DNA of 55,288 bases, taken from contig JAZRFY010000010.1 of NCBI GenBank assembly GCA_045643885.1, positions 1 through 55,288 on the forward strand, written 5' to 3'. The notes beneath the pieces were generated by a model. The model was not told where the DNA came from and ran no database searches. It saw nothing but the letters and a program-made list of their open reading frames with translations. A program made the position numbers and the translations under genes. Below are positions 1-8,245 of the stretch, piece after piece. This stretch comes from RGIG4608 sp045643885 (GTDB lineage: Bacteria > Bacillota > Clostridia > Oscillospirales > CAG-272). How positions within the stretch are numbered: position 1 is the first letter of the stretch; every line of letters begins with the position of its first letter.

Positions 1-1
1 G

Positions 2-469
2 CATTCCGGGTTTAATTCAAACGAAACGCCCGATGATTATTACTTTGTTTTTAGTAACAGCATAAAGAACGAGGAAACGGGCGAAATCGAGTGCTGTGTA
101 ATTCACATAAAGAGCGTAGAAGAATCCAAAGCTGTGATTGACGGTAAAACGTTTGTTTACAACACTATCATGTCCGTTTATCGTGAAAGTGTTTCGGAAG
201 GTTACAAATATCCCACTTACACCATTGAATACGTAGAAAACGTTTGGCACGTTGACCTTGCAGATTATATACTGCCAAATCAACCTACCTTCTCTTTGCC
301 CGGCAAGGAAGTCACGGTACGAATAAAGCCACAGAACGAGGACATTGAGCTTTGGATAGACGGCGGCAAACAGATTCAGCGTACCGCCGTAACAGACGAG
401 TATTGGGAGTACACCTTCACAATGCCAGAACACAATATTAAACTGTTAATCCAACCCAAAGGATTATAA
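2..469 (+). CDS. 3' part of a surface-type protein, start lies before the window
   Basis: The reading frame is open from the first bases of the window and ends at 469, so only the C-terminal 155 or so residues are visible. The last residues contain a segment (YTFTMPEHNIKL) of the kind seen at the end of InlB-B-type or Listeria-Bacteroides repeats, small beta domains common in exported proteins of Firmicutes. No membrane anchor or sorting signal is visible at the C terminus. A strong terminator follows at 512, so this is the last gene of an upstream transcription unit of the integrated element. Function unknown; the repeat assignment rests on a short motif only. Confidence 0.6.
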   Translation, partial: HSGFNSNETPDDYYFVFSNSIKNEETGEIECCVIHIKSVEESKAVIDGKTFVYNTIMSVYRESVSEGYKYPTYTIEYVENVWHVDLADYILPNQPTFSLPGKEVTVRIKPQNEDIELWIDGGKQIQRTAVTDEYWEYTFTMPEHNIKLLIQPKGL

Positions 470-511
470 AGCCTGCGACGCACTAAGTACGCACAGACTT
501 AACAAGATCAG

Positions 512-545
512 CGGCAGGCTACAAATCGTAGTCTGCCGTTTTTCT
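512..545 (+). terminator. Rho-independent terminator after the truncated left gene
   Basis: An 11-bp stem (512-522 with 528-538, one G-T pair) with loop AAATC is followed by a run of T. It closes the upstream unit. Confidence 0.85.
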
Positions 546-683
546 TTCCTTTATCATATTACACGCAAAGCAAAAATCTCCACTCTATTCTATGAGTGAA
601 GATAAAAGAATATAACTACACGGTCATCTTCCGCTACCCCTTGGACGAGCCGTGCCTATCTTTCAAATCAAGGAGGTAAATTT

Positions 684-933
684 ATGCGTTGGGTGAACAA
701 CGTTTCGCTGCTCGTTATGAGTAGCGACTATAATTTATGAGCTGATTGCTCTACATAAAAAACTGAATAGAATACGCCACAAGGCACTTATTAGACGATG
801 CAAAATTAAAGCATCTGACAATAAGTGCCTTTTGCTTTGCCCGCGCGAAAAATGTAATAATTTGCCTATTCGTGCGCCACCTGAAAGAATTTTGAAATTT
901 TATGTCAATTTTCAAATTCAATCAGGAGGCTAA
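684..933 (+). pseudogene. small gene apparently broken by a +1 indel in a T run
   Basis: AAGGAGG at 670-676 precedes ATG at 684. The frame ends after 18 residues at a TGA (738-740). Skipping one T in the AATTTATGAG stretch at about 732-741 would instead continue as ..SDYNYELIALHKKLNRIRHK.., a charged helical protein, and that frame stays open to 933. This suggests a one-base insertion (real mutation, sequencing error or programmed shift). The open stretch after about 790 coincides with a strong hairpin and may not be coding. A further short frame at 596-679 (KEYNYTVIF..) ends inside the ribosome site and may be a leader. The rest of 546-934 shows no other gene. Confidence 0.35.
781..831. other. 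long two-part hairpin, terminator-like or small RNA
   Basis: Perfect 12-bp outer arms (781-792 AAGGCACTTATT with 820-831) enclose an inner 5-bp stem (797-801 with 811-815). It is followed by TTTGCTTTG, a weak T tract, and lies 100 bases before the first sigma-like gene. Confidence 0.6.
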
Positions 934-934
934 A

Positions 935-1375
935 ATGAAGAAATTAAGCACAAATATCATAAACGAAAACGGCGATGTGAAAAAAATTACAGTCTTTGTA
1001 GAGGACGAAACTGCGGCGGCGCTCGCTCATTGTGACGAAGAAATCCGCCACCTTTATATACTTGAAGAACACGAGGCGCAAAACCTTACGCGCAAGGAAA
1101 CCAGACGGCACATTTCATACGAAAGCATTACAGAAAAGGGCTTGGATTTTGTATCCCCGGAAGAAAGTCCATCGGAACGGCTCATACGCTCGGAGGAAGA
1201 AAAACGGTTACATAACGCTATGGCGAGTCTTACGGACAAGCAGTATAAAATCCTTTGGCTCGTAGCTGTGGACGGGCTTTCCTTTCACGAGGTAGGACGG
1301 CTTTTAGGCTTGAATTGGGATACCGTCAGAGAGCATTATCGGGCGGCTGTGAAAAAAGTCCAAAAGAATTTTTGA
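935..1375 (+). CDS. sigma-70 region-4-like regulator, 146 aa
   Basis: The ATG at 935 is chosen because AGGAGG lies 5 bases upstream; an upstream in-frame ATG at 902 has no ribosome site. The C-terminal 50 residues (SLTDKQYKILWLVAVDGLS.. ..LGLNWDTVREHYRAAVKK) form a helix-turn-helix like region 4 of sigma factors. No region 2 is present, so it is unlikely to be a complete sigma factor. Such small proteins are typical regulators of Clostridia integrative elements and phages. It starts a three-gene run with the next sigma-like gene and a small unknown gene. Target promoters are unknown. Confidence 0.8.
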   Translation: MKKLSTNIINENGDVKKITVFVEDETAAALAHCDEEIRHLYILEEHEAQNLTRKETRRHISYESITEKGLDFVSPEESPSERLIRSEEEKRLHNAMASLTDKQYKILWLVAVDGLSFHEVGRLLGLNWDTVREHYRAAVKKVQKNF

Positions 1376-1455
1376 AAAATACCCCCTCAAAACGCCATTC
1401 CCGTGGCTTATAGGTGAAGGCGCACCCGTCTTACACTTTTTCAGGAGGTACGAAG

Positions 1456-1770
1456 ATGTTACCACTTAACGCAATTCGAGAAGATTTGAAGGAGATCCGC
1501 TACTACTACGCACGCAAGGAGATTTTCGATGCGGCTATCGGCGGCATCGGACTTAACAAGGTTTTGGATACGGTGAAAAAATATAACACCGCTGTTCAGA
1601 ACGCACCGCCGAGGCTCTATGACCTTTATATCTGCCTGTACGTGAAGAACTACACGCAGGAGGGCTTGTCAATCGAGCTTGGATATACCCCCGAATATAT
1701 CCAGATGCAACACAAAAAGCTCCTGCTTTTCCTTCAATCTTACTTTAAGAGCGAGGACGAAAGAAAATGA
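1456..1770 (+). CDS. small helix-turn-helix regulator, 104 aa
   Basis: The ATG at 1456 follows AGGAGG (1442-1447). The C-terminal part (YTQEGLSIELGYTPEYIQMQHKKLL) looks like the recognition-helix region of sigma-region-4/ArpU-like phage regulators. N-terminal residues are helical and charged. The stop overlaps the start of the next gene by 4 bases (ATGA), implying coupled translation. It probably acts together with the preceding sigma-like protein to control element genes; that is inference from position. Confidence 0.7.
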   Translation: MLPLNAIREDLKEIRYYYARKEIFDAAIGGIGLNKVLDTVKKYNTAVQNAPPRLYDLYICLYVKNYTQEGLSIELGYTPEYIQMQHKKLLLFLQSYFKSEDERK

Positions 1771-2012
1771 AGCAGACGCCGGATTTTATGCTAAACGCTA
1801 CGAACGTTTACCGTACTCCCCAATTTATCGTCAGGCAAAGGCTTTCTGTCCTTTGTAGCGAGGAAGAAAACAATGCGATTATAAGCCGAGATACATTCTA
1901 TAAAAGAACACCGGCACGTAACGCAGAGTACGAGGAAATTTTCGGAAAGCGTGAGCAGATAGACGGAAAAAGGCTTCCCTCGTCGGGCTACATTCGAGAG
2001 TACCGAGAGTAA
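1767..2012 (+). CDS. small unknown protein, 81 aa
   Basis: Starts at an ATGA overlap with the regulator before it, so it is translated in the same unit. Polar, no membrane segment or signal peptide, no recognised family. No terminator is obvious before the 313-base gap that follows. Confidence 0.6.
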   Translation: MKQTPDFMLNATNVYRTPQFIVRQRLSVLCSEEENNAIISRDTFYKRTPARNAEYEEIFGKREQIDGKRLPSSGYIREYRE

Positions 2013-2049
2013 AAAGACGGGTGCGGCTTCAAAAAACACTTTGGTTTCA

Positions 2050-2072
2050 TTTGGGGTAAAGTTTGGGTAAAC
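2050..2072 (+). repeat. TTTGGGG-type direct repeat pair, left copy of a flanking inverted repeat
   Basis: Two adjacent copies of a TTTGGG(G)TAAA unit. Nearly the same 18-base motif occurs in reverse complement at 11791-11808 on the far side of the phage-like operon. Could be iterons, Rep binding sites or module borders. Confidence 0.5.
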
Positions 2073-2180
2073 AGATAGATTCTGCAAGTTTAGTTTTGAT
2101 TACGTTGGGATAGAGTTTCTGGTTTTTGCCCGACAAATACCCTACAATGAAAGCGTAACCGACAACTACCGATTTACGAT

Positions 2181-2223
2181 TATGGCGCTTGGAGCTTGCA
2201 AGCTAAGGTGGCCACCTTCCATA
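2181..2223. other. nested palindromes, candidate origin or packaging structure
   Basis: A 12-bp palindrome (2193-2204, AGCTTGCAAGCT) abuts a 14-bp palindrome (2205-2218, AAGGTGGCCACCTT), and both are enclosed by TATGG (2181-2185) and CCATA (2219-2223), which can pair. Single-stranded DNA here would fold into a cloverleaf-like structure. It lies in the 313-base gap (2013-2325) just before the phage-like operon; no gene is seen in this gap. Confidence 0.55.
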
Positions 2224-2325
2224 GCACAATCGCCGGGAACAGAGTTTCAAGGAGCGTTCAGGTTACAAAAACAACTGAATAGCCTACGGGCAAACAAAAT
2301 CTACAAATCACAGGAGGATTTTTTA

Positions 2326-2610
2326 ATGGCTAAAAAGACAGCCACCGCCGAGGGCGGAAACAAGTACAATCAGCGCAGATGGGCGATCCCCTCTAAGCGT
2401 GCAAAGAACTACGCATCCGAGCGTAAGGCAAAGGTGCATCAGCGCGGACCGAAGGAAGGTAAAGAGCTGACCGACTACGAGGCAGGTATCCGTTCCGGCT
2501 ACTTGCAGGCACAGACCGACCATGCAGGACTTTTCAAGTATAAGAAGGCTCTTTCCGAGGGCAAGTCCAAAGCTGAAGCACGCGAAATTTCGCAGAAGAA
2601 ATCTAAGTAA
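2326..2610 (+). CDS. small basic protein, first gene of the phage-like operon, 94 aa
   Basis: ATG at 2326 with AGGAGG 8 bases upstream. Rich in Lys and Arg, without membrane segment. The middle reads ..DYEAGIRSGYLQAQTDHAG.., resembling the YxxGYxxG-type stretch of the 99-aa basic protein at 3101 (..AYDIGYARGWDDAYN..), so the two may be distantly related. Position before a putative ssDNA-binding protein suggests a nucleic-acid-binding or virion-internal role. No family recognised. Confidence 0.7.
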   Translation: MAKKTATAEGGNKYNQRRWAIPSKRAKNYASERKAKVHQRGPKEGKELTDYEAGIRSGYLQAQTDHAGLFKYKKALSEGKSKAEAREISQKKSK

Positions 2611-2633
2611 TTTAACAGGAGGTATCAGAACTT

Positions 2634-2999
2634 ATGGCTAAAACGAACGAAACTAACGCAGGTAAGGCAATCTTTGTAGAGCGCGAAACCTTTGAAATGG
2701 AAGGCAAAACCTACTATTCCTACTTCATTAAAGGACAGATCCGCGGCAGAGATGTAAAGGTCGCAATTACGCCCCCGGACAACGGCGGCTTCGTCGTTCT
2801 GGATATCGTGTTCGGCAACGCTATGGCGGCAGAGCTTGTAGTGAAGCCCTTTGAAATCAAGGACGAAAAGACCAAGAAGGTCGTATCCGGCAACACCTTC
2901 GCTGTCGTTTCCTATGACGAAAACGGCGAAATGTATGAGTGTGCCGTGAAGCCCTACCGTCAGTCCGATAAGGCGCTCTTGAATATGCTCCTTAAATAA
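2634..2999 (+). CDS. putative single-stranded DNA-binding protein, 121 aa
   Basis: ATG at 2634 after AGGAGG (2617-2622). Predicted mostly beta (EGKTYYSYFIKGQIRGRDV.., ..GGFVVLDIVFGN.., ..TFAVVSYDENGEMYEC..), the size and strand pattern expected of phage ssDNA-binding proteins that coat rolling-circle progeny strands. It sits where inoviruses often carry their gV-type gene, upstream of the structural genes. No diagnostic motif is visible, so the function is inferred from size, fold impression and position. Confidence 0.5.
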   Translation: MAKTNETNAGKAIFVERETFEMEGKTYYSYFIKGQIRGRDVKVAITPPDNGGFVVLDIVFGNAMAAELVVKPFEIKDEKTKKVVSGNTFAVVSYDENGEMYECAVKPYRQSDKALLNMLLK

Positions 3000-3100
3000 G
3001 GCGCATAAGGCAAAAAAACAATAACGTTTCTGCGGCTTATGTACGGCAAATAAGTCGTGCATAAGTCGCAGTTTTCATTACAACAAAAGGAGGTTTCTTT

Positions 3101-3400
3101 ATGGAAGCAACAGCAAAAAAGTCAGGCTTCAAGGAGTCTGTAAAGCAGACCGGTCAGAAAGCTAAGGCATACGCCGGAAAGAAAGTCGATCAGGTGAAAA
3201 CCTACGGCAAGAACTACAAATCCGACATTGTAAAGGCTTATGATATCGGCTACGCAAGAGGCTGGGACGACGCTTACAACGTCCCTAAACGCTTTGGTGC
3301 AAAAATCGCAGCGTCCTACGGCTACAAGAAAGGTATCCGTGACCGTCGCCGCGCAGATAAGTACACAAAGCAGTACAGCAAAATCGGTAAGCAAAACTAA
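3101..3400 (+). CDS. lysine-rich small protein, 99 aa
   Basis: ATG at 3101 after AGGAGG (3090-3095). Strongly basic, with Tyr/Lys repeats (..GQKAKAYAGKKVDQVKTYGK..) and no hydrophobic segment, so it is not a classical phage coat protein. Could bind or condense the single-stranded genome. It shares a G-Y-x-x-G-type stretch with the protein at 2326. Confidence 0.65.
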   Translation: MEATAKKSGFKESVKQTGQKAKAYAGKKVDQVKTYGKNYKSDIVKAYDIGYARGWDDAYNVPKRFGAKIAASYGYKKGIRDRRRADKYTKQYSKIGKQN

Positions 3401-3421
3401 AAATTCAGGAGGATTTGTTAT

Positions 3422-4438
3422 ATGACAAAATCAAGAAACAAAATCATTTCTTTCGTACTCGCGCTCGCTACGGTGTTTACGCTATGCTTTACACTCGTGG
3501 CCTGCACGGACGATAACACCCCCGACAATTCGGATGAAACCGCACAGACCGAGCAGGTACACGCTCTTTCTGCAAGTGATTTCAAGACGGAATTTGTCAA
3601 TACCGCAAGCGTTAAGCTGATGGCGGCTTCTCCTGCGGTTATGAAGGCAGCTACCGGGGTTATCACCCAGAAGATCACCGCAACCGTTCTCCCTGCAACC
3701 GCAACAAATAAGCAGGTAGATTGGACTGTGGCTTGGGCGGATTCGAGCAATACCGCAAACGTGGCTAACTACGTTACCGTTACGCCCGATTCCGACGGTA
3801 GCACCTCGGCAACCGTAACCTGCAAGGCAGCCTTCTCCGGCAACATTGTAATTACGGCTACCACCCGTCAGAACGGCTACAAGGCAGATTGCATTGTAAG
3901 CTACGTCGGCGTTCCCGCAAACATCGAGATCATCACCAATCTTACCCCTGCAAGCGACGGTTATCACGTAGCTGTCGGCAACACTTACACCTTCGGTACG
4001 GAGCTTTCCAATCCATTTGGCGAGGTAGGCAACGCATACAAAACTCTTGAAGTATCGGTAGAGGGCGTAGGTCAGATTAAGGTGGCTTCTAAGGAAGTTT
4101 ACTCTTCGAGCGGCAATACAAAGTGGTATGACGACCTTGCAAAAAACATTGACATCAACAGTATTGCAAGCAAGTTTATCGACGCTTCTATCGCAACCGA
4201 CGGCACGATTACCGTAAACGTCAAGAAATCCATCGAAAGCTATTACGCAAGCTTAGATCGTATTGACGGCGGCAGAACACAGTATTATCAGGACTGTTTC
4301 AGAGAGTACGTAACCAACTGCTACTTTAAGATTGTGCTTACAGAGCCCAAGAGTGGTGTTAGCACTTCCTTCAACCTCGTGCTTGATGAAAACGCAGTCA
4401 CGGGCGTATCTCTCGCATCATCTGAAATGTTCTTTTAA
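3422..4438 (+). CDS. exported Ig-like protein 1, lipoprotein type, 338 aa
   Basis: ATG at 3422, AGGAGG 8 bases upstream. Residues 1-28 form a signal peptide ending in a lipobox (LVAC), so the mature protein should be lipid-anchored outside the membrane. Residues of about 70-165 form a Big2/Ig-like beta domain (KITATVLPATATNKQVDWTV..). The C terminus (FKIVLTEPKSGVSTSFNLVL.. ..GVSLASSEMFF) matches the C termini of the next two proteins in pattern. The protein at 5048 is a clear paralogue (shared KLMA..PA motif followed by the Ig domain). Its place before a pIII-like gene suggests a virion-tip or cell-surface assembly component; no biochemical role is shown. Confidence 0.75.
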   Translation: MTKSRNKIISFVLALATVFTLCFTLVACTDDNTPDNSDETAQTEQVHALSASDFKTEFVNTASVKLMAASPAVMKAATGVITQKITATVLPATATNKQVDWTVAWADSSNTANVANYVTVTPDSDGSTSATVTCKAAFSGNIVITATTRQNGYKADCIVSYVGVPANIEIITNLTPASDGYHVAVGNTYTFGTELSNPFGEVGNAYKTLEVSVEGVGQIKVASKEVYSSSGNTKWYDDLAKNIDINSIASKFIDASIATDGTITVNVKKSIESYYASLDRIDGGRTQYYQDCFREYVTNCYFKIVLTEPKSGVSTSFNLVLDENAVTGVSLASSEMFF

Positions 4439-4450
4439 GGAGGTGCTTAT

Positions 4451-5026
4451 ATGACAGGTGCAAAGGTAGGTAAAATCATAGCCTACGTTTTACTCGTTTT
4501 GGCATTGGTATCGGCTATCGGCTTTATTGCCTACTTTACCGGCGGCTTTACAAGCGGATTTAAGACCTTCTACGTCGAGATTGACGGCGACCAGATTTTG
4601 ACGAGCGAAAACGGCTATAAAATTCCCACCGGCGAAGCTCTGACGGTTGACGTCAAATACACAATGTCTGACGAGAAAAGCGGCTATTCCGTTAAGGTCG
4701 TTCCCAACAAGCTCGCAGGCAAGGATTTCGATTTCAAGCTTGACGGCGAGGTATATTCCTATCACGGTGAAAAGGATCTTACCGAAGGCTTTGAAATTGA
4801 GTACGGCGACACTTCATTTACTATTAAGCCCAAAGGCACGATTACGGATATTTTGAGAGCTGTCTATCCCGGCAGTTCAGTAGAAGATTGCCGTAATTTT
4901 GCCTACGACGATATGTTTACGCTTATTGTTACGTCCCATGACGGCGAAAGTAGCGTTAAGGTCAATTTCACCGTTTCAGAGGACACCGAGGGTATCACCA
5001 TTACCCCCGATCACATCTATTTTTAA
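4451..5026 (+). CDS. membrane-anchored beta protein 2, 191 aa
   Basis: ATG at 4451 after AAGGAGG. One N-terminal membrane helix (about residues 7-30, IIAYVLLVLALVSAIGFIAY) followed by an extracytoplasmic beta-rich part. The C-terminal strands (FTLIVTSHDGESSVKVNFTV.. ..GITITPDHIYF) follow the same pattern as the proteins on both sides, ending in an aromatic residue. It lacks the Big2-like domain of its neighbours. Probably part of the same envelope or virion complex. Confidence 0.7.
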   Translation: MTGAKVGKIIAYVLLVLALVSAIGFIAYFTGGFTSGFKTFYVEIDGDQILTSENGYKIPTGEALTVDVKYTMSDEKSGYSVKVVPNKLAGKDFDFKLDGEVYSYHGEKDLTEGFEIEYGDTSFTIKPKGTITDILRAVYPGSSVEDCRNFAYDDMFTLIVTSHDGESSVKVNFTVSEDTEGITITPDHIYF

Positions 5027-5047
5027 TTCACAAGGAGGATTTCATTT

Positions 5048-6178
5048 ATGAATAACGAATTTAACCAGCACAAAAAGAGTGATTTTATCAAGTGGATAAT
5101 CACTTTCACAGCACTTATTCTTCTTTCGATTTCGGTTATCGCGCTTGCGGCTAACGCATTCGGTGGTAATAACAACGACACCACAACCGAAACCGAGCAG
5201 ACAACCAAGGACACCCACAACGATATCGTTGATCCCTTAGAGCCTATCGAGGAAATTCAGAGTCTTAGCACGATGAAGATTGTAAACAGCGACAATATGA
5301 AGCTGATGGCTAAAGCCCCGGCTATGTACGCAAATAACAATAGCAACACCGTCGAGCTTACCGCTACTGCATACCCCATTGGCTCTCAAAATGGTGGCTT
5401 CGTATGGTCGGCTAAGTGGGCAAATCCCAACTCTGCATTTGCATCCGGCAAGGACGTATATAACTTCATCGAGCTTGAAGGTGACGAAGGCAGCGGCACT
5501 TGTTACGTTTCAGCCCTCGCGCCTTTCGGTGAGCAGATCGTTATTACTGTAACTGCCGTTTACAATCCCGATGCTATTGCAACCTGTACCGTGGATTATT
5601 CCGAAAAGTTCCTTGATACACAGTATCTTGAAGTATATACGGATAATTTCTTCCAAAATCAGGAGGTTTACAACGGCGGTACGGATTGGATGGTAAATCC
5701 CATTATTGTCGGCACAAAGCAGGAGCTTATCGAAGCTTATCAGAATAGCGATAACATTGATTTCAGCTACTTGAAGAGCGATATCTATACAATGGATATG
5801 CTTTACGACGATTACGAATATCACGTTACCGTCAGCGAAGAGTTTTACGATGTGCTTGCATCGGTAGGTATCGAGCTTGAGGAATGGCAGACTTACAGCT
5901 TCGGACCCAGCTCCGAGCTTACTCCCGCGCAGGTTCTTAACAGCCTTTGCTGTGGTGAAATTATCCCGCTTAGCACCGGAAGCGAGGTTGATTACGAGCT
6001 TATCAACAAGTTTAACGAGGCTATAACTCTCTGGGATGATATCGCCTTCTATATCGAGGTCGATGCTTATTCCGAGTACGGAAGCACAACTTACAGTTAT
6101 AATTTCGTGTTCGACGCTTCTGCTATTGCTTCTATCACTACCAACATAGAGCTTAACGAAACGGGTATTATTTTCTAA
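5048..6178 (+). CDS. membrane-anchored Ig-like protein 3, 376 aa
   Basis: ATG at 5048 after AAGGAGG. An N-terminal membrane helix (about residues 14-36) without lipobox is followed by an acidic Thr/Glu linker, then KLMAKAPAM and an Ig-like domain homologous to that of the protein at 3422, and a C-terminal beta part ending ..NIELNETGIIF. Spacing to the next gene is 18 bases, so all belong to one operon. Function inferred only from neighbours. Confidence 0.75.
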   Translation: MNNEFNQHKKSDFIKWIITFTALILLSISVIALAANAFGGNNNDTTTETEQTTKDTHNDIVDPLEPIEEIQSLSTMKIVNSDNMKLMAKAPAMYANNNSNTVELTATAYPIGSQNGGFVWSAKWANPNSAFASGKDVYNFIELEGDEGSGTCYVSALAPFGEQIVITVTAVYNPDAIATCTVDYSEKFLDTQYLEVYTDNFFQNQEVYNGGTDWMVNPIIVGTKQELIEAYQNSDNIDFSYLKSDIYTMDMLYDDYEYHVTVSEEFYDVLASVGIELEEWQTYSFGPSSELTPAQVLNSLCCGEIIPLSTGSEVDYELINKFNEAITLWDDIAFYIEVDAYSEYGSTTYSYNFVFDASAIASITTNIELNETGIIF

Positions 6179-6196
6179 TAACAAGGAGGTGATTAT

Positions 6197-8242
6197 TTGA
6201 CTTATGCAAGAAGAAATAGGCTTCTTCTCTGCATAGTCGCTATGGTGATGGTGCTGTCTATGGTGTTTTTCCCCATATTCAGCACTGTCGCTTATGCGGC
6301 AGAAAAAGAAGTCAATTACGACAGTACAAACGTACTTGATGACCTCAATTCCTCTACGGTGAACGGGCAGCCCTTTGATATTACGGATTTCCCGTTCAAC
6401 GAAAGCAAGGATATACAGGTAATTAACTTCGTGGAATACTGCTATTCCTACAAGGCAAATTTGCGGGATAACTACGGGCTTTACGTGTATATCTACAACC
6501 CTAAAGGCTTAAATCTCTCGACGAGCAATAAGCAGAACAAAATCCAGATGGCAGTCAGCTATGATGCAGAGGGCAACCCAAGCGATTATGAAAAGTTCTC
6601 GCTTGAATTTTGCTCTAAAACCGAAAGCGGAGATTATAAAAATCTGTTTTACAAGTTCAAGGTTATTGACCGTGAGGTAAACGGCACGACCTTCTCTGAC
6701 CGTGTAAACAGTAACGCTCGCCGCTATGATGTTTCGGGTATAGAGCTGACAACCTACGGCGCATCCTCGGCAACCGAATACGGTGTGTGCGGAACGTACA
6801 TATTTACGGGATTTGCCGAAGGATACGGTCCGGACGAAAATGCAAAAAGCACGCTTACCTGTGACGTGGAATATCTCGAAACAATAGAGCTTTCCGTAAA
6901 GCATACCTTCTACCGTTCCAAGACTTCCCCCCTCGGTGCAGGACACCAAAATCAGCTTGACACCGTATATTTTTCAGTTCCAAAACGCTTTATAGACACC
7001 TATGGCAGATTACAGCGTATCAAAGCGGAGTGGTACGAGTATAAGACGAAAGAAGTTCTTGTAACGAGCAACGGCAATTTCTATAACGCCGTTATACCAT
7101 ATATCGGAGTGGAGATTGGCGGCTCACCCAACGAGTTCGGTCTATACGAATACAATGAGGATATCGGGTACAGCTTGGGTATCGGCGCAGGCAAGGCGGG
7201 AGATATGTACGTAGCACAATGGGGCTGGAATCTTGGCGAAGGATATTTGCACGTTCCTACAACCGCCCTATACTATATGTTCCTTGTTGACAACATCGAG
7301 GAATACGATCCATACGCTGACACGGCAACTATCGGTGGAGTACAGAGCAACGCCCTGTATGAGTGGATAAAAAATTACAAGTTAAGCTATAAAAACGGCA
7401 GCCTACCCATCAAGGACGGCAGTATCAGCGCTGACCTCTTTGAAAGCGATATTGACGCCAGCCGAAAAATGAATAACGAAAACGGCGTTATCAAGAATGG
7501 GTACAGCTATTACGATTTTGATGCAGACGTGGATTTACAAACGCTTCAAAGCTGGTCTGACAGCGATCCGAGCTTTTGGGATAATTGGATAAACTTCGGT
7601 CTTGGTGCAGCCTTCACGGGTGGGCCCGACGAAGCAACCAAAACAGTCGCGCCTATTCAGATACTCAAAGCGTCCGACCTCAACGGCACGAACACCGAAA
7701 TAGCGGAAAGACTGCTCGTGAACGTGGCAGACGTTGACAGTATCAAAGCCGAGTACAACAACGCCGTTACTGTAAATGGTATCGACGACGAAGAAAAGGT
7801 TGTCGTACTGTTCCGTTTCGCAACGAGCGATTACTATTCCGAGGCTGTTGACATTATCGAGATTGACGGCGGATTTCTCTGGACGGACAAGCACACCGAA
7901 GGACAGGCGTATATAGCGCAGGAAAGCGTATTCTTTGACTTCGATATCATTCAGCTTACCTTCAACAAGGACGGCGATTACACCGTCATTCCCGTTGTTT
8001 CAAGCCCGATTGATATAGTCAACGACATTACCCCTCCCGTCAATGTGCCGGGCGGTCTTGAATGGTGGCAAATCGTACTTGCCATTATTATGGTAGTTTT
8101 GCTTGTCGTGCTGCTTTGGCCGGTGCTTCCGTACATCGTACAGGGTGTACTGTGGCTTTTCAGTCTGCCCGTCAAAGCGTTCAAGGCTATTAAAGCTGCC
8201 ATCAAGCGAAAGAAAGACGAAAACTATTACAAGGAGGAATAA
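6197..8242 (+). CDS. large exported protein with C-terminal anchor, pIII-like attachment protein candidate, 681 aa
   Basis: Starts at TTG 6197, 7-8 bases after AAGGAGG. Residues 1-35 are a signal peptide (..STVAYAA), followed by about 580 extracellular residues rich in Tyr, Asn and Asp, then one membrane helix (about 628-655, QIVLAIIMVVLLVVLLWPVL) and a basic cytosolic tail. This is the topology of inovirus adsorption protein pIII before release, and it stands immediately before the small membrane peptide and the ATPase, as pIII, pVI and pI do in filamentous phages. No domain is recognised in the extracellular part. Alternative: a surface protein of a conjugative apparatus. Confidence 0.7.
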   Translation: MTYARRNRLLLCIVAMVMVLSMVFFPIFSTVAYAAEKEVNYDSTNVLDDLNSSTVNGQPFDITDFPFNESKDIQVINFVEYCYSYKANLRDNYGLYVYIYNPKGLNLSTSNKQNKIQMAVSYDAEGNPSDYEKFSLEFCSKTESGDYKNLFYKFKVIDREVNGTTFSDRVNSNARRYDVSGIELTTYGASSATEYGVCGTYIFTGFAEGYGPDENAKSTLTCDVEYLETIELSVKHTFYRSKTSPLGAGHQNQLDTVYFSVPKRFIDTYGRLQRIKAEWYEYKTKEVLVTSNGNFYNAVIPYIGVEIGGSPNEFGLYEYNEDIGYSLGIGAGKAGDMYVAQWGWNLGEGYLHVPTTALYYMFLVDNIEEYDPYADTATIGGVQSNALYEWIKNYKLSYKNGSLPIKDGSISADLFESDIDASRKMNNENGVIKNGYSYYDFDADVDLQTLQSWSDSDPSFWDNWINFGLGAAFTGGPDEATKTVAPIQILKASDLNGTNTEIAERLLVNVADVDSIKAEYNNAVTVNGIDDEEKVVVLFRFATSDYYSEAVDIIEIDGGFLWTDKHTEGQAYIAQESVFFDFDIIQLTFNKDGDYTVIPVVSSPIDIVNDITPPVNVPGGLEWWQIVLAIIMVVLLVVLLWPVLPYIVQGVLWLFSLPVKAFKAIKAAIKRKKDENYYKEE

Positions 8243-8245
8243 TTT

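Noticed and set aside
2640..3062. 145-codon minus-strand frame opposite the ssDNA-binding-like gene
   Set aside because: Shadow of the plus-strand gene; no ribosome site and breaks the operon direction.
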